NCBI GenBank assembly: GCA_026874595.1 | Contig: CM049311.1 | Span: forward strand, 6,609,676 to 6,673,675 | Source of the DNA: Sipunculus nudus | Lineage: Eukaryota; Annelida; Sipuncula; Golfingiida; Sipunculidae | Length of the DNA: 64,000 nucleotides | Direction: 5' to 3' | Shown here: one piece after another, positions 61,476 through 64,000 of the stretch | Layout: the number at the start of each line of letters is the position of its first letter | How positions within the stretch are numbered: the first letter of the stretch is position 1 | Program-made: the position numbers and the translations under genes | Notes under the pieces: model-generated | Database searches by the model: none | What the model was told of the DNA's origin: nothing | The model's input: the letters and a program-made list of their open reading frames with translations, nothing else

Positions 61476-62006
61476 AATCGTATCGTTTTCGTGGCCATGG
61501 CTTCATGAAACCTGTTCTTTTACTGAAAATTAGACGTTGTTGTGTAGGTAGATAGTAAAGGTAAATATATATTAGATTCCTTTCCATTTTGGTAATGGTA
61601 ACAACTGCTTGTATGAAAGGACGGGCAGGACGTGCCGTTTCAAACATTTTTTTTTACCAGAAAGGGGGATACCCAATGGCATTTCTTTACCACACACTTC
61701 TTTATTAATCAAGACACAGTATAGAGCAGTTTGCAGCGCAATATTGTTGATAATGGTATGACTTAGAACGGGTGACTCTTATTCTTCTATTCATGTGGTC
61801 CCCACTGGGCAACATTAGAGGAAGAGCGCTATATCATTGCCATATATGAAATATATTATTTGAAATATCTTCAAGAAACTTTGTCGACAGGCACGGGTTG
61901 AAGAAACATATTTTCATTATGCCACATATTTTTCATTGTTATCAAAATTAGTAGATTTTGAAAAATAAATATTTTATCATACAAAAATACTATGAGACGG
62001 GACTGA

Positions 62007-62011
<5 letters not shown>

Positions 62012-62072
<61 letters not shown>
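62012..62072. repeat. (TA)n microsatellite
   Basis: TA run with a single G interruption at 62041, about 60 bp before exon 2 of lectin copy C. Confidence 0.95.
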
Positions 62073-62074
<2 letters not shown>

Positions 62075-62131
62075 CGTCGTTTGCGTACAAAAAAAAGAAT
62101 TGCAATGTATCTTGCGCAATTAAGTCTTAAG

Positions 62132-62643
62132 CGGATCCTCGGTTGATATCTGTGGAGATGTTCGACAGGGCGGACATCTCAATGAGTATGCTGACAGGAA
62201 AAAGTTGAATAACATCTGTCTTAATGTTAGTCTGATTGATCGACCGACCCTTGGTCATCGTCACCAATGCCGTAACAAATGTATTTTAATAAAGGTGTAT
62301 ATAATTCAGCTTAGATTACAATTGGGACATAGATAATAAACTGTGCGACCTCCCAATTCCCTAACAAATAGCTATTATATGAATATATAACAGAAATATG
62401 TGATTATTTCAACCATCCTTTCTTGAATGCAAGAACATAAGACCTTCCCCGTTTATGGACAACAAGACGAATACACGGAAATATTTATTTTTAAAACGAC
62501 AACAAGGAGTACCGTGCGATGGGAACCATGGGCACTACTTTCACACACATGACACCAGCCTGACTAGTACTGAAAAGCGAACTGAGATGTATCCATTTAA
62601 GTATCATACAAGGGCAAGGGCAAATCACTAATTCTTGCTAAAG
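62132..62643 (+). pseudogene. C-type lectin remnant (copy C), exons 2 and 3 only
   Basis: Exon 2 is 62132-62271: AG before, GTAACA after, 140 nt as in copy B, fully open in the phase expected, with GGHLNEYADRKKLNNI and IDRPTLGHRHQC aligning to copy B residues 28-60. Exon 3 is 62434-62643: AG before, AAAG|GTAGCATT after as in copy B, 210 nt. It keeps YLFL and HDTSLTSTEKRTEM but has lost the cysteines, is out of frame with exon 2 and stops before its end. No exon 4 is found at the expected distance (about 63030), and exon 1 is not recognised. Either a dead partial gene or an unequal-recombination product. Confidence 0.72.
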
Positions 62644-63102
62644 GTAGCATTATATTACTATACCTGACATCAAAATGTTTCACAACAAGTTTTTTTTTTT
62701 ACAAAGTAAGGCATTTGTTTACTGATATAACGATATTTCAAATTATAAAAATCGAGCAAGAATAATATAGTGCTCACAGTATTCGTGTTTTAATAGTCCG
62801 TGATTACTCTAGCCTTTCGCCTTTTCACAAAAATGTCAATTTCATTCCCGGTAGGAATGGTATATTGGAAACGTCACATCGTATTTCACTATATCATTTA
62901 GTCTGGCATGTGTTTCGTATCCAACATGGACACTTTGCAACCATCGGTCCTTGTTGTCATATGGATATGATACGATGGTGCTATATAATTTAGGACACCT
63001 GTTTATTTAATGCTTACAATCCCCTACATTATTCATTCATTGTTCTTTATGTATTGTGTATGATGGCGTGTCTACATTATCCTTATTCGTTTGTCTGTAT
63101 GT
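62644..63102. other. Spacer between lectin copy C and the duplicated block
   Basis: The place where a fourth lectin exon would be expected. No trace of WIGYW, QPD or WWD coding sequence was found on the plus strand. Confidence 0.45.
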
Positions 63103-64000
63103 TTATTAACTGAACCCCGTAGTTCACAATAGAACAGGAGAGCATATACTATTTCAAAGCAGGCCGTTATACACCATGCAAAGACAGTTACACAAATTTA
63201 TATACATTTACTCTTTCGTCTACCTCTAATCATATGTCTTATTTTTTATGCATGGCGCTTCAATATGTCACATATGTGTGGATATAATGCATCTATGATA
63301 TTATAGTTTAAACTAGAGGGAAATGATTAAATATCCCGGTATTTCATCGATATCATATATGTATCATACAGAGACGTATCATTTTCCTGGTCATCACAGC
63401 AATTTGGTCGTTTCTATGGAAAATTTTAAAATCCCGACCAGTATCATAAAATCTGATTATTTGTTCACTTGTCGCATTTAATAGCACCGCTTCCACCGTC
63501 ATTCAAATGCAAAAGACTGGCTGATGGGAATGCCCGTTTCATTTGTATTGATTGCAAACGAGTTTATACAAAGGTCTGTCAGACAGTAAAACATTATTCC
63601 CAACACAAGAGGCAAGCAAGGCATTATATTATATATATTATATATTATATAGACTTGCATTATATTTCCTGTTGCCTGGTGGCTTACACGTGGTTGATGC
63701 TATTTATTGATTTAGATACCTCGAGTCATTAAAACAGAAAGAGATATGTTTCAGTCAACGGAGGTAACATTTCCATGTCAACAATTTCACGAAATATGAA
63801 GTTTTTTTTTATTCAATATTGTTTTTCGTGCAATGGATTCACTACGCAATTTGTTTTCTTTCGAGTAGATATGTCACATAAACTTAGCTGGAGCATCTGG
63901 TGTACTATTAATTGGAACATTCAGTATTCCATTATTTCAGGGAAGATCTGATTTTTAAGTATTATAAGCAGAATCTAAGATAAATATGTCCTCTATCCCG
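63103..64000 (+). repeat. Duplicated block (right copy), runs off the window
   Basis: Second copy of 54130-54949. It contains an open frame (63469-63732) with FICIDCKRVYTKVCQTVKHY, a C-x2-C-x12-H-x3-H spacing like a C2H2 zinc finger. The last base of the window corresponds to 54949, so the following sequence should match the start of lectin copy B. Confidence 0.85.

Overview
The window looks like animal nuclear DNA, most likely from a lophotrochozoan such as a mollusc. It is AT-rich and intron-bearing, with many (TA)n arrays, tRNA-derived SINEs, C-type lectin gene copies and a Ty3/Gypsy element of the Gmr1 type. The taxon is an inference; no species-diagnostic gene is present. Coding density is very low.

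Layout. 1-6233: a dead LTR retrotransposon on the minus strand, cut by the window edge. Its pol order is protease-integrase-RT-RNase H, i.e. copia-like order with Gypsy-type domains. 7394-13735: a 6.3 kb satellite of about 16-bp monomers with higher-order repeats of about 1.35-1.43 kb. 14.5-16.2 kb: an old direct duplication. 20.2-22.0 and 31.3-32.05 kb: imperfect tandem repeats. 34089-35438: an intact single-exon gene for a type II membrane protein resembling a glycosyltransferase. 37.6-39.3 kb (minus): a four-exon C-type lectin pseudogene. 45.7-48.7 kb: several unassigned exon-like segments with splice signals. 55.1-58.05 kb (plus): an apparently intact four-exon C-type lectin gene. 62.1-62.65 kb (plus): a third, partial lectin copy. 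63.1-64.0 kb: a copy of the DNA just upstream of the intact lectin gene, which predicts another lectin gene just past the right edge.

The main biological content is a small C-type lectin cluster with birth-and-death signatures. Copies A (minus), B (plus, intact) and C (plus, partial) share exon lengths: exon 1 is 38 nt in A and B, exon 2 is 140 nt in B and C, and exon 3 is 210 nt in B and C. Conserved splice positions support the gene model independently of any database. I found the exon homologies by reading both strands; no alignment program was run, so similarity statements are by eye.

Most of the rest is intergenic or intronic: simple repeats, minisatellites, two SINEs, and a diverged dispersed repeat family that in one copy contains a perfect nuclear-receptor-type inverted repeat. 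Nothing in the window looks like a new defence or CRISPR-type system.
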